Of a stretch of 64,000 nt of DNA, positions 8,245 through 16,764 are shown piece after piece; position 1 is the stretch's first letter, and every line of letters begins with the position of its first letter. The notes beneath the pieces were generated by a model, which searched no databases, was not told where the DNA came from, and saw only the letters and a program-made list of their open reading frames with translations. The stretch lies in the NCBI GenBank assembly GCA_023391635.1, contig JAEWAQ010000039.1, positions 1-64,000 on the forward strand. The letters run 5' to 3'. Made by a program: the position numbers and the translations under genes. This DNA is from Bacillota bacterium (GTDB taxonomy: Bacteria; Bacillota; Bacilli; Paenibacillales; Paenibacillaceae).

Positions 8245-11200
8245 CTAGGCCTCCTTGCTGTGCTTCAGCGGAACGAGGAAACTGATCACCGTGCCCGTTC
8301 CTTCCACGCTGTCTATCGACAACCCTTGACCGTACGCGTTCTTCAGCCGCCTGTTCACATTCACCAATCCGATCCCAAGCCGGTAAGTACCGTCCAAGAT
8401 CGCCTCCCGCTTCAATGGAGGAATCCCCTCCCCTGTATCCCGAACCGAAATTCGCGCGCAATCGTCCATCTCCGCCACCTCAATATGGATTTGTCCCCCT
8501 TCGATTTTTTTAAGCACCCCATGTCTGACCGCGTTCTCGACGATCGGTTGGATCGTAAGCGGAGGCAGGTCGAAATCGGCCATGCAAAGAATATCCGTCG
8601 TGATCTGAATCCGCGACCCGAAGCGCGCTTTCTCGATATTCAAGTAGGATTGCACCAGTGTCCATTCCTTCTCGAACGGCACCTCCTGATCCAGGTTGCG
8701 CAGGTCAAAGGAGCTCTGCAGGTAACTACCGAAATCAGCCAGCAAATCTCGGGTGCGATCCGGATCGACTTCGCTGAGGCTGGCGATCGTGTTCAAGGTG
8801 TTGTACAGAAAATGCGGCTTGATCTGCGCTTGGATGAGCGCCATCTCGATATCCAGCCGTTCACGGACCGACCGCTTCATATGGAGCAGCGTACGAATCC
8901 TCGCTAGAAGCTCGGAAGTGTCGAACGGCTTGATCACGTAATCATTGGCGCCGGCGTTGAACCCGATCAACAGGAACGCCGGCAGGCTGCGCGAAGTCAG
9001 GAACAGCACCGGCAGATCGTAGAACGAATAGCGCTCGCGGATTTTGCGGCACACGTCGTACCCGGACATGCGGGACAGCATCGCGTCCAGTACGATCAGA
9101 TCCCAGCCGCCTTCCTGTTCGATCAGCCTCAGCGCCTGCAGGCCATCCGTCAGCGCCGTCACATCAAGCTTCTCTTGCACCAATATATCGAACATGATGC
9201 GCAAGCTGACCGGATCGTCGTCGATGATCAGGATGCGCGCCGCATTCGGCTTGACATGCCGCAGCATCTCTTGGCGCTCGGTCCGCTCGATGCCGGCTGC
9301 AGACTCCTGCCGTGCCGTTATCGCAGACGCATGCTTGCCCGGCGATTCCGACCGGTTGCGAACCGCCTTCGGTTGATCCGCGATCGACAGATGGAAAGTC
9401 ATCGCCACCTGCGACTCCGATTCTTCCACAAATAGGCTGCTCCCGTGCAAAGTGAGCAGCCGGCGGCTCAAGTAGATGCCGAAGTCGGTTGCGAATAACG
9501 GCTCCTGATCTTCGATTTCCGTCGTTGCTTTCCGCTCGCCGCCAGCGACGATGCGGATTGCCGCCCGCTTGTTACGGTCAAGCATGTCCGCTCCGATCTC
9601 CATCTTGCCTCGCGCGCCCCACTTCAACGCATAATGGAACAGATGGAACAATACCTGCATCAAACGATGGTCGTCTGCCAGCACGGGCGGCATGCCTGGG
9701 TCTATCCGATTCTCGATCCATACGGAACGGCTATCCTTCAAGGAACGCACGACATCCGCCACGCCGTTCATCAATGTGCCGATGTCGACCTGGCGAATTT
9801 CAATCTCCAATGAGCCCTCGTTCAGCTTCGTCAGATCCAGCATATCGCTCACCAGATGAGTCAATTGATTGCCCGTTGCCGTCAACATGGATAGTCGTTC
9901 GGACTGCCGTTCATCCAGATCCCCTTCATTCAACATGACTTGCGCGAGATTGATCATCCCGTGCAGCGGCAAACGGATCTCATGCGATGCAACAGCCAGA
10001 AAATCGTTCTTCAGCCGGTTGGCGACGATGAGCTGCTTGGACAATGTCTCAATCTCCTGCATGCCGGTAAAAAAGCGTTTGGCGATAACATAGCACATCG
10101 TCAGCACGAACAACACTTTCTCGAATGGCGGGAACCCTTCTACCGTATCGAAGCCAATGAGAAACAATCCTTGAAACAGTCCTTCGAAGACGATGCAGCA
10201 CAAGGCAATGAGCGAGAAGATGGCATCCTGGGCCCGCTGCAAAAAGTTGCTGACGAGCAAATAGGAAGCCAATATCACCATCGTCAAATCGAACAGCATC
10301 AAAGGCCATTCCAGTCTGGAGAAGAAGGAAACGTCAGTTGCCACATAAACGCCCGAGAACAGAACCGCCCCGCACGCCGCGTAAGCCATCATCCATGGAC
10401 GCGCACGAGACGGAAACATCCAGCGTACGAAGCCCAGCAAAGAAGCGAACATGATCGCAGACGGCAGCGATTGCAGCGTCGACTGAAGACGATAGGACAT
10501 ATCGGGAAATACCCAGAACAGCAGCCTTTCCTCATGCGTCATCCAATGCAGCAGAGACATGGTGAAGAAGCCGGCGAAGTACAACAATTCATAATTGTTG
10601 CGGCGAAATCCGTACAGAATGAAAAAAAACAACCCGCACACGAGGAAGATGCCCATCAAGATGGCATGCTCTCCGAACTCGATGAAGCTGCTTCGCTGGA
10701 GTGATTCATACGTGCCAAACTTGATATCTTTGAAGATGCCGCCGAAGCTCGCATATTCGAAATTGGAAACCTGCATAACCAATTCAACGCGATCGCCGCT
10801 TGCGGTAAAATCGGCTACATATGGCAATACGCGAGAACTGGATAGCGACGCATCCGCTCCGGGAGACCCGTTGCTGCCAATCTCAAGACCGTCAATAAAT
10901 AAGGTATGCGCGCTGCGGATAATCGTCGTCCGGATGGCCAGCCTGCGTTCGGAATCTCCATGAAACGCCGCTTCCGGAAGCAGAATCGTCAGCCGATAGG
11001 TACCGTATCCGAACGCGGAGGAGAAGATCGGATCCCAGCCGCCTGGAACCTGAACGAGAAGCTTGTTCGTATCGGCAAATGTTCCGCCCGGCGGGATCAG
11101 TTGCTCCGGATAGAACGCCCAGCCGCCTCGCAGCGGGATCGATTTGCCGGATTCGGGATCCCATTCCCGCAAATCGATGACTCCGTTCGCAGCGATCGGA

Positions 11201-11289
11201 TCACGGACATGCTCCGTATGGCCCCACCACAGGCGGACAACGGCTGTCACGGCAAACACCAGAACGATCGCCAGCGCCTTCCATTTCAT
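8245..11289 (-). CDS. Hybrid sensor kinase: 7TM sensor, HisKA core, receiver, LytS-type core
   Basis: A 1014-residue membrane protein. One N-terminal helix (5-20) leads to an outside domain (about 30-195) of 7TMR-DISM type, then seven membrane helices (about 205-400). A first kinase core has the acceptor His436 (ASHEIRLPLHG), but its ATP-binding part (about 535-635) is degenerate: the N-box reads HLFHYALKWG and no DxGxG is visible. A receiver domain follows (about 684-800) with Asp735 and Lys787. A second core of the LytS/YesM kind has His826 (IKPHFLYN), Asn919 (VENAVRHG) and DTGEGI (951-956), and looks active. The BTAD regulator gene follows 2 bp downstream and is the likely partner. Confidence 0.88.
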   Translation of the reverse strand: MKWKALAIVLVFAVTAVVRLWWGHTEHVRDPIAANGVIDLREWDPESGKSIPLRGGWAFYPEQLIPPGGTFADTNKLLVQVPGGWDPIFSSAFGYGTYRLTILLPEAAFHGDSERRLAIRTTIIRSAHTLFIDGLEIGSNGSPGADASLSSSRVLPYVADFTASGDRVELVMQVSNFEYASFGGIFKDIKFGTYESLQRSSFIEFGEHAILMGIFLVCGLFFFILYGFRRNNYELLYFAGFFTMSLLHWMTHEERLLFWVFPDMSYRLQSTLQSLPSAIMFASLLGFVRWMFPSRARPWMMAYAACGAVLFSGVYVATDVSFFSRLEWPLMLFDLTMVILASYLLVSNFLQRAQDAIFSLIALCCIVFEGLFQGLFLIGFDTVEGFPPFEKVLFVLTMCYVIAKRFFTGMQEIETLSKQLIVANRLKNDFLAVASHEIRLPLHGMINLAQVMLNEGDLDERQSERLSMLTATGNQLTHLVSDMLDLTKLNEGSLEIEIRQVDIGTLMNGVADVVRSLKDSRSVWIENRIDPGMPPVLADDHRLMQVLFHLFHYALKWGARGKMEIGADMLDRNKRAAIRIVAGGERKATTEIEDQEPLFATDFGIYLSRRLLTLHGSSLFVEESESQVAMTFHLSIADQPKAVRNRSESPGKHASAITARQESAAGIERTERQEMLRHVKPNAARILIIDDDPVSLRIMFDILVQEKLDVTALTDGLQALRLIEQEGGWDLIVLDAMLSRMSGYDVCRKIRERYSFYDLPVLFLTSRSLPAFLLIGFNAGANDYVIKPFDTSELLARIRTLLHMKRSVRERLDIEMALIQAQIKPHFLYNTLNTIASLSEVDPDRTRDLLADFGSYLQSSFDLRNLDQEVPFEKEWTLVQSYLNIEKARFGSRIQITTDILCMADFDLPPLTIQPIVENAVRHGVLKKIEGGQIHIEVAEMDDCARISVRDTGEGIPPLKREAILDGTYRLGIGLVNVNRRLKNAYGQGLSIDSVEGTGTVISFLVPLKHSKEA

Positions 11290-11456
11290 ATGTGCATCAT
11301 CTTTCTCATCTGACTTCTTTCACTATCATTCGACATGCGCGCGGGCCATTCCTGCATGAAAATGAAGGCATCTCGCGACATATCCGCGATAGCACGTCCC
11401 AGTTAACAAACGATCAACAATCCGATTGCCTTGCTCACTTGCTAAGCTACAACAAA

Positions 11457-11494
11457 GTAGAGACCTCTCCGATTCGCTTAGGAGAGGTCTCTAC
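11457..11494 (-). terminator. Terminator of the groESL operon
   Basis: A perfect 14-bp stem: GTAGAGACCTCTCC at 11457-11470 pairs with its complement at 11481-11494 around a 10-nt loop. On the reverse strand it is followed by TTTGTTGT. It lies about 80 bp past the groEL stop. Confidence 0.85.
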
Positions 11495-11572
11495 GCTCGA
11501 TGTGATCATTATGGGGTCAAGCCGTATTCTTCCGTAGAAGAAACGTTAATGCTACAGGCTTTTGAGCCTATA

Positions 11573-13213
11573 TTACATCATGCCGCCCATGCCGCCCATG
11601 CCGTCCATACCGCCCGGCATGCCGCCACCAGCTGCACCCTTAGGCTCAGGCTTGTCGGCGATGACCGCTTCAGTCGTCAGGAACATGGCCGCAACAGAGG
11701 CTGCGTTCTGCAACGCGTAGCGAGTTACCTTCACCGGATCGATGATGCCGGCTTCGAACATGTTGACCCACTCGCCGGTAGCGGCGTTGTAGCCCGTGCC
11801 GATCTGCTCCTTCTTCAGGCGCTCGACGATGACGGAGCCTTCTTGGCCGGCGTTGGAAGCGATCGTGCGGATCGGCTCTTCCAGCGCGCGCAGGATGATG
11901 TTCACGCCCGTCTTCTCGTCGCCTTCCGCTTGAACAGCCGCAACGGCTTCGAATACGTTCACGAGCGCAGTGCCGCCGCCGGAGACGATGCCTTCTTCAA
12001 CCGCAGCGCGGGTTGCGTTCAGCGCGTCTTCGATGCGCAGCTTGCGTTCCTTCAGTTCGGTTTCGGTAGCAGCGCCGACCTTGATGACGGCTACGCCGCC
12101 GGCCAGCTTGGCCAGACGCTCTTGCAGCTTCTCGCGATCGAAATCGGAAGTCGTCTCTTCGATTTGCGCCTTGATTTGGTTGACGCGGGCTTGGATATCC
12201 TTCTTGTCGCCAGCGCCATCGACGACGATCGTGTTCTCTTTGTTGACGCGCACTTGACGAGCCGTACCGAGTTGGTCGATCGCCGTGGACTTCAGCTCGA
12301 GACCGAGTTCTTCCGTGATGACTTGGCCGCCGGTCAGAGCCGCGATGTCTTGCAGCATCGCTTTGCGGCGGTCGCCGAAGCCAGGCGCCTTAACCGCAAC
12401 GCAAGTGAACGTGCCGCGCAGACGGTTGACGATCAGCGTCGCTTGTGCTTCGCCTTCCACGTCTTCGGCGATGATCAAGAGTTGCTTGCCGGATTGCACG
12501 ACTTTCTCAAGCACCGGAAGAATCTCTTGAATGTTGGAGATCTTCTTGTCGGTGATCAGGATATACGGATTCTCAAGCACAGCTTCCATCTTGTCCGTAT
12601 CCGTGATCATGTAAGGAGAAACGTAACCGCGGTCGAATTGCATGCCTTCGACGACTTCCAGCTCGGTGTTGAAGCCCTTCGACTCTTCGACCGTGATGAC
12701 GCCGTCTTTGCCGACCTTCTCCATCGCGTCGGCAATCAGCTCGCCAACTTCGTCGTCCCCTGCCGAGATAGCGGCGACTTGCGCGATGTTGTTGCGGCCT
12801 TCGATCTGCTTGGAGATGGATTTCAATTGCTCGACGGCAGCCTTGACGGCTCTGTCGATCCCTTTGCGCACGACCATCGGGTTGGCGCCAGCCGTTACAT
12901 TCTTCAGGCCTTCGCGGATCATCGCTTGTGCCAGAACCGTCGCCGTCGTCGTACCGTCGCCGGCTACGTCGTTCGTCTTGGTCGCAACTTCCTTCACGAG
13001 CTGTGCGCCCATGTTCTCGAACGCGTCTTCCAGCTCGATTTCCTTCGCGATCGTAACACCGTCATTCGTGATCAGCGGAGAACCGAATTTCTTCTCCAAT
13101 ACGACGTTGCGGCCTTTCGGTCCGAGCGTCACTTTCACCGCATTCGCCAGGGCGTCTACCCCGCGTAGCATCGCGCGGCGCGCGTCTTCGCTGAATTTAA
13201 TCTCTTTCGCCAT
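11573..13213 (-). CDS. groEL: Chaperonin GroEL
   Basis: The 60-kDa chaperonin (546 residues) that forms a double-ring folding cage with GroES and ATP. The N-terminus MAKEIKFSEDARRAMLRGVD, the ATP-site stretch VAGDGTTTATVLAQ and the C-terminal Gly/Met tail (GGMPGGMDGMGGMGGMM) are all typical, and the length is normal. The start at 13213 is preceded by AAGGAGG; the frame is open 11 codons further up but without a ribosome site. It is the second gene of the groES-groEL operon and ends at a strong terminator. Confidence 0.98.
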   Translation of the reverse strand: MAKEIKFSEDARRAMLRGVDALANAVKVTLGPKGRNVVLEKKFGSPLITNDGVTIAKEIELEDAFENMGAQLVKEVATKTNDVAGDGTTTATVLAQAMIREGLKNVTAGANPMVVRKGIDRAVKAAVEQLKSISKQIEGRNNIAQVAAISAGDDEVGELIADAMEKVGKDGVITVEESKGFNTELEVVEGMQFDRGYVSPYMITDTDKMEAVLENPYILITDKKISNIQEILPVLEKVVQSGKQLLIIAEDVEGEAQATLIVNRLRGTFTCVAVKAPGFGDRRKAMLQDIAALTGGQVITEELGLELKSTAIDQLGTARQVRVNKENTIVVDGAGDKKDIQARVNQIKAQIEETTSDFDREKLQERLAKLAGGVAVIKVGAATETELKERKLRIEDALNATRAAVEEGIVSGGGTALVNVFEAVAAVQAEGDEKTGVNIILRALEEPIRTIASNAGQEGSVIVERLKKEQIGTGYNAATGEWVNMFEAGIIDPVKVTRYALQNAASVAAMFLTTEAVIADKPEPKGAAGGGMPGGMDGMGGMGGMM

Positions 13214-13300
13214 CGTAAGTAACCTCCTTGATTTCAGAAACTTCATTGTGCATGGGTGTCGCTTCGAGCCTCATGCCCGTTATGTGCTCGGCCGGTTCAA

Positions 13301-13585
13301 TCAGCCGATGATCGCGTGGATGTCGCTTTCTTTCATAATCAAATACTCTTTGCCTTCGTACTTGATTTCCGTACCTGCATACTTGGAGAACAACACGCGG
13401 TCGCCTTCCTTCACTTCAAGCGCGATCCGCCCGCCGTCCTTGTTCACCGCACCGGCGCCAACAGCGATAATCTTGCCTTCTTGCGGCTTTTCCTTGGCCG
13501 TGTCCGGCAATACGATGCCGCTTGCCGTCTTCTCTTCCTTGGCGCTCGCTTCTACCAGCACGCGGTCTCCCAAAGGTTTGATCAT
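13301..13585 (-). CDS. groES: Co-chaperonin GroES
   Basis: The 94-residue lid protein of the GroEL cage. It starts MIKPLGDRVLVEASAKEEKT, has the mobile-loop region ASGIVLPDTAKEKPQEG and ends YLIMKESDIHAIIG. The start at 13585 follows AAGGAGG; the longer open frame upstream runs into the CIRCE region and is not used. It is the first gene of the groESL operon under a SigA promoter and a CIRCE operator. Confidence 0.98.
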   Translation of the reverse strand: MIKPLGDRVLVEASAKEEKTASGIVLPDTAKEKPQEGKIIAVGAGAVNKDGGRIALEVKEGDRVLFSKYAGTEIKYEGKEYLIMKESDIHAIIG

Positions 13586-13634
13586 GAAAATAGCCTCCTT
13601 CTGAATCGAGTAAAGGGTAGTTTTTTTCGGTTTG

Positions 13635-13661
13635 TTAGCACTCAACAGCAACAAGTGCTAA
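13635..13661 (-). promoter_or_regulatory. CIRCE operator (HrcA binding site)
   Basis: TTAGCACTC (13635-13643), 9 nt, then AAGTGCTAA (13653-13661). This matches the known CIRCE inverted repeat TTAGCACTC-N9-GAGTGCTAA with one mismatch. It lies between the groES promoter and the groES start, as in other Firmicutes, where HrcA represses groESL until heat stress. Confidence 0.95.
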
Positions 13662-13673
13662 TAACCATTTCCT

Positions 13674-13702
13674 ATGATACTGATTTTGCACCGGGTTTTC
13701 AA
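13674..13702 (-). promoter_or_regulatory. SigA promoter of groESL
   Basis: On the reverse strand TTGAAA (13697-13702) and TATCAT (13674-13679) are 17 bp apart. Transcription would start just before the CIRCE element. Confidence 0.8.
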
Positions 13703-13714
13703 GCCCCTACGCAT

Positions 13715-13750
13715 AAAAAATGAAAAAGACCCGCAGATCATCTGCGGGTC
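13715..13750 (-). terminator. Terminator of the chemoreceptor gene
   Basis: GACCCGCAGA (13728-13737) pairs with TCTGCGGGTC (13741-13750) around a 3-nt loop. On the reverse strand it is followed by TTTTTCATTTTTT. It lies just past the stop of the methyl-accepting protein. Confidence 0.9.
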
Positions 13751-13801
13751 TCGCACCGACCTGTCATCAAAAACAGGTTCGCCAAAACAAATCGCTTTCA
13801 T

Positions 13802-15073
13802 TCAGGTTTTAAAATTGCCGACCAAGCCTTTCAGACGAGATGCCATGTTGCTCAGATTATCGGCCGTTCTCGCCATCTCTTCGGTCGACGACAATTGCTG
13901 CTCGGACATCGCGGATACTTGTTCCGTGAAGGACGCCGTCTCTTCCGTAATCCGCGAAATATCCTGGATCGATTGCACGACCGAGGCGCTGCCCGCCGTC
14001 ATCTGTTCGACGGATGCGGCCACTTCCATGATATTGCCGCTGAGCTGGCTGACGCTGCCGACGATCTCGCGGAACGTCTCTTCCGCGTTCTTCATGCCGG
14101 CGACGGTCGAGAACACTTGTCCTGCGCTCTGTTCGAACATCGTGGCGACTTGCTCGATATCGCCCGACATGGCTTCGAGCGTCGTGCCGATCTGCACGGC
14201 GGATTGCTGTGTCTGATCGGCCAGCTTGCGGATTTCGCCGGCCACGACGGCGAATCCCCGCCCATGTTCGCCGGCTCGAGCCGCTTCGATTGCCGCGTTC
14301 AGCGCAAGCAGGTTCGTCTGATTCGATACTTCGGATATGTAGCCGATCACTTCGCGCACTTCTTCGGACTTATGATTCAAGCCCCGCACCGTTTCCTGCA
14401 AGGAACGGAATGAGACTTCCACTTGCGAGATGCCCTCGGAATTCGCCTTCAGGATCTCCGAGCCTTCTTCCGCGCGGGTACGCGTCGTCTGCGCCGCATC
14501 GGATACGCCGGTCGTCGTCGTGGCAACCTGGTTCAAACCGTTCATCGTCTCGGTCATGACCGCAGTGATCTCTTGGGATTGCGCCACTTGCGTCTCGGAG
14601 CCGGAAGCGACCTTCTCCACCGCTTTGGAAACTTCGCTGCTGACGCGGGCGTTCTCGTCGGCCCCTTGCTTCAGTTGAATGGAAGCCGCCGCCAGCTCTG
14701 CCGTGCTCTCACGCAGTTCCTTCATCATCTTCTGCAAGCCGTCAAGCATGCTGTTGGCCGCCGCGGCGAGGTCGCCGATTTCGTCGGACGAACGGACATG
14801 GATTCTGCGGGTCAAATCTCCGCCTGAAGATGCGATGTTCCGAAGCGTTGCGGTCACGTGGCCGACCGAATCCGTAATATTGCTGCCAAGCGAAAGGAAT
14901 ACGTAGCCGGCGAGCGCCAACATCGCCACGAATATGACGATCAGGCCGATGAACGCCCCCATATTCCCCGACAGATCCAGGCTCGTGACGATCAAAATGA
15001 ATGCCAGAACCATCAATAAGGCGGAAACATAGAAACCAAACTTAAACTTTTGACCCAGTGACAACTTCGACAT
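13802..15073 (-). CDS. Methyl-accepting chemotaxis protein without an outer sensor domain
   Basis: A 423-residue chemoreceptor-type protein. Two membrane helices (about 12-31 and 39-62) are separated by only a few residues, so there is no extracellular ligand domain. A HAMP-like region follows (about 62-115, with GGDLTRRIHVRSSDEIGDLA), then the long coiled-coil signalling domain with the conserved CheA/CheW-contacting tip (NLLALNAAIEAARAGEHGRG). The start MSKLSLGQKF at 15073 has GGGAGGA upstream. It may sense membrane state or internal signals, or pair with another receptor. It sits between groES and tatC and has its own terminator. Confidence 0.93.
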   Translation of the reverse strand: MSKLSLGQKFKFGFYVSALLMVLAFILIVTSLDLSGNMGAFIGLIVIFVAMLALAGYVFLSLGSNITDSVGHVTATLRNIASSGGDLTRRIHVRSSDEIGDLAAAANSMLDGLQKMMKELRESTAELAAASIQLKQGADENARVSSEVSKAVEKVASGSETQVAQSQEITAVMTETMNGLNQVATTTTGVSDAAQTTRTRAEEGSEILKANSEGISQVEVSFRSLQETVRGLNHKSEEVREVIGYISEVSNQTNLLALNAAIEAARAGEHGRGFAVVAGEIRKLADQTQQSAVQIGTTLEAMSGDIEQVATMFEQSAGQVFSTVAGMKNAEETFREIVGSVSQLSGNIMEVAASVEQMTAGSASVVQSIQDISRITEETASFTEQVSAMSEQQLSSTEEMARTADNLSNMASRLKGLVGNFKT

Positions 15074-15192
15074 CGCTCGTTCTCCTCCCGGATAACAGGT
15101 CCTATTTCCCAATGAGTACGTTTTCATTTGTAGTGTACCATAAAATCGATATCGCGAATATCGAAATTTGGCAATCTTTGCGAATTTGGAGA

Positions 15193-15981
15193 TCAGTTGT
15201 CGTCCTGTTCGAAAGCGGCATTCTTGTCCGTTTGCGCGGCCAATCTCTTGCCGTAAGCTCTGAGAGACAGCATCACGCTGAATTCGTACAGAAGGACGAG
15301 GGGAATCGCCACCAATAGGTCGGAGATCACATCAGGCGGGGTAATCGTAACGCCGATGATGATCATGACGAACCAGGCCACCCGTCTCATCTTGCGCAGC
15401 AAACGCGGATTCAGGATGCCGATTCTCGTCAGGAACATGATGACAAGCGGCAATTCAAACAGCAGGGAAATAGGAATGAGCAGGTTGAACAAGAACGAAA
15501 AATACTGAGACAGACCGTACGTCTGCTTGAGTCCCATGTTCGCCGTTACGCGCTCGGTGAAGTAGTACGCCATCGGAAAGACAACGAAATACGCAAACGA
15601 GAGCCCGATCAGAAACATGACCAAGGCGCCGGGGATGTAGCGGAGCGTCGCTTTCTGTTCCGGAATCGCAAGCGCCGGCTTGACGAACGCCCACAATTGG
15701 TAAAAGGCGAAAGGAATGGCGATCAGGAATGAAATGATGACCGCGAACTTCATGTAGATCGCGATCGCATCCCACGGCGAGAAGGCGTTCAATTCCAGGT
15801 GCTCCGTAGGCGCGGCGGCAACCAGATAGTCGAATAGAGGCTGCGCGCCGAACAAGCCGCCGACGAGGCCGACAGCGAACACGATCAGCACCAGAATGAT
15901 GCGTTTGCGCAATTCGCCGATATGATCCCATACCGACATCCCGCCGTCGTCGGGGGCAGCGGATTCGGGGCGTTGCGCCAT
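15193..15981 (-). CDS. tatC: Sec-independent translocase TatC
   Basis: The 262-residue integral membrane receptor of the twin-arginine translocase, which binds RR signal peptides of folded proteins. It starts MAQRPESAAPDDGG and continues MSVWDHIGELRKRIILVLIV, the conserved cytoplasmic N-terminus and first helix. Six hydrophobic segments follow, with the conserved FxPxA-type stretch QLWAFVKPAL. AAGGAGG precedes the start at 15981. It forms a two-component Tat system with tatA upstream on the same strand. A 459-bp gap with a repeat array separates the two genes. Confidence 0.96.
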   Translation of the reverse strand: MAQRPESAAPDDGGMSVWDHIGELRKRIILVLIVFAVGLVGGLFGAQPLFDYLVAAAPTEHLELNAFSPWDAIAIYMKFAVIISFLIAIPFAFYQLWAFVKPALAIPEQKATLRYIPGALVMFLIGLSFAYFVVFPMAYYFTERVTANMGLKQTYGLSQYFSFLFNLLIPISLLFELPLVIMFLTRIGILNPRLLRKMRRVAWFVMIIIGVTITPPDVISDLLVAIPLVLLYEFSVMLSLRAYGKRLAAQTDKNAAFEQDDN

Positions 15982-16040
15982 AGGCGGGGAACCTCCTTGG
16001 TAGCAGCGGTTTGCGCCGCTGGATTGATAGTTAGTTGAAG

Positions 16041-16355
16041 CTGGTTGCGATCGGCACCATCTGCGATTGATTAGACGACGAAATCCGCTATTTGATGTAC
16101 TCGGCACCATACGCGCCTAGTTAGACGACGACATCCGCTATTTGGTGCACTCAGCACCATACGCGCCAGATCAGACGCCTACATCGTCTGTTTGGTGCAC
16201 TCAGCACCATGCGCGCCTAGTTAAACGACAACATCGTCTGTTTGGTGCACTCAGCACCATACGCGCCAGATCAGGCGACTGTGTCGCTTATTTGGTGCGC
16301 TCGGCACCATCTTCGGTTGGTTAGGCGACTGCGTCGTCTTTTTGGATGCGCTCGG
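16041..16355. repeat. 50-bp tandem repeat array, about six units
   Basis: The motif TCGGCACCAT / TCAGCACCAT recurs at 16051, 16101, 16151, 16201, 16251 and 16301, exactly every 50 bp, with a degraded copy at 16351. Each unit carries two small dyads: GGTGC-N5-GCACC, and a GACGAC/GTCGTC-type arm pair. It fills most of the 459-bp gap between tatC and tatA. The reading frame shifts every unit because 50 is not a multiple of 3, so it does not code. The function is unknown. Confidence 0.9.
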
Positions 16356-16382
16356 AAACGATTCGTATGCCTGCACACGCGC

Positions 16383-16407
16383 AAAAAGCGGCTGCGCCTG
16401 CAGCCGC
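16383..16407 (-). terminator. Terminator after tatA
   Basis: GCGGCTG (16388-16394) pairs with CAGCCGC (16401-16407) around a 6-nt loop; on the reverse strand TTTTTGCG follows. It lies about 35 bp past the tatA stop and implies that tatC has its own transcript. Confidence 0.7.
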
Positions 16408-16440
16408 CCTTTGCGAAATTCCGCTCAACGGCCGCCCGTC

Positions 16441-16674
16441 TTAATCCGGCAGACGCCGATCGGTGGTCTGAGGTTGTTCGTTCTCGCTGGGAGATACGTC
16501 CACCCGGCGCGCGCTGCGGTTCTGATCGTCATCCATCAGATCGCTTGCGCCCTTCTTGAACTCCCGCAGCGTACGGCCGAACGCTCTGCCGAGCTCCGGC
16601 AGCTTGCTCGGGCCGAACAGCAGCAATGCGATCAGCACCAGCAAAATAATGCCCGATATGCCGATTCCGCCCAT
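16441..16674 (-). CDS. tatA: Twin-arginine translocase subunit TatA
   Basis: A 77-residue pore-forming TatA/E protein. It has a short N-terminus, one membrane helix (residues 6-20, ISGIILLVLIALLLF), the FGP hinge (20-22), an amphipathic helix (KLPELGRAFGRTLREFKKG) and a charged tail. This is the usual TatA layout. It lies downstream of the molybdopterin genes and upstream of tatC on the same strand, as in the B. subtilis moaC-rex-tatAy-tatCy region. Confidence 0.95.
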   Translation of the reverse strand: MGGIGISGIILLVLIALLLFGPSKLPELGRAFGRTLREFKKGASDLMDDDQNRSARRVDVSPSENEQPQTTDRRLPD

Positions 16675-16764
16675 TCGCTTCCACGCTCCAATCTGTTTAC
16701 ACTACTGGCTATTCCATTCACGTGACTAATCCCAATATCGAACCTGCGGCTCGCTCACTCCACA

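Noticed and set aside
11426..13168. 580-codon open frame on the + strand opposite groEL
   Set aside because: It is antisense to a strongly conserved gene, has no ribosome site, and its composition mirrors groEL codon usage.
16041..16355. CRISPR array
   Set aside because: The units are contiguous 50-bp tandem repeats with no constant-repeat and unique-spacer pattern, and no cas genes are nearby.
16142..16559. Open reading frames across the 16-kb array
   Set aside because: A 50-bp period shifts the frame at each unit; the frames are by-products of GC-rich repeats.
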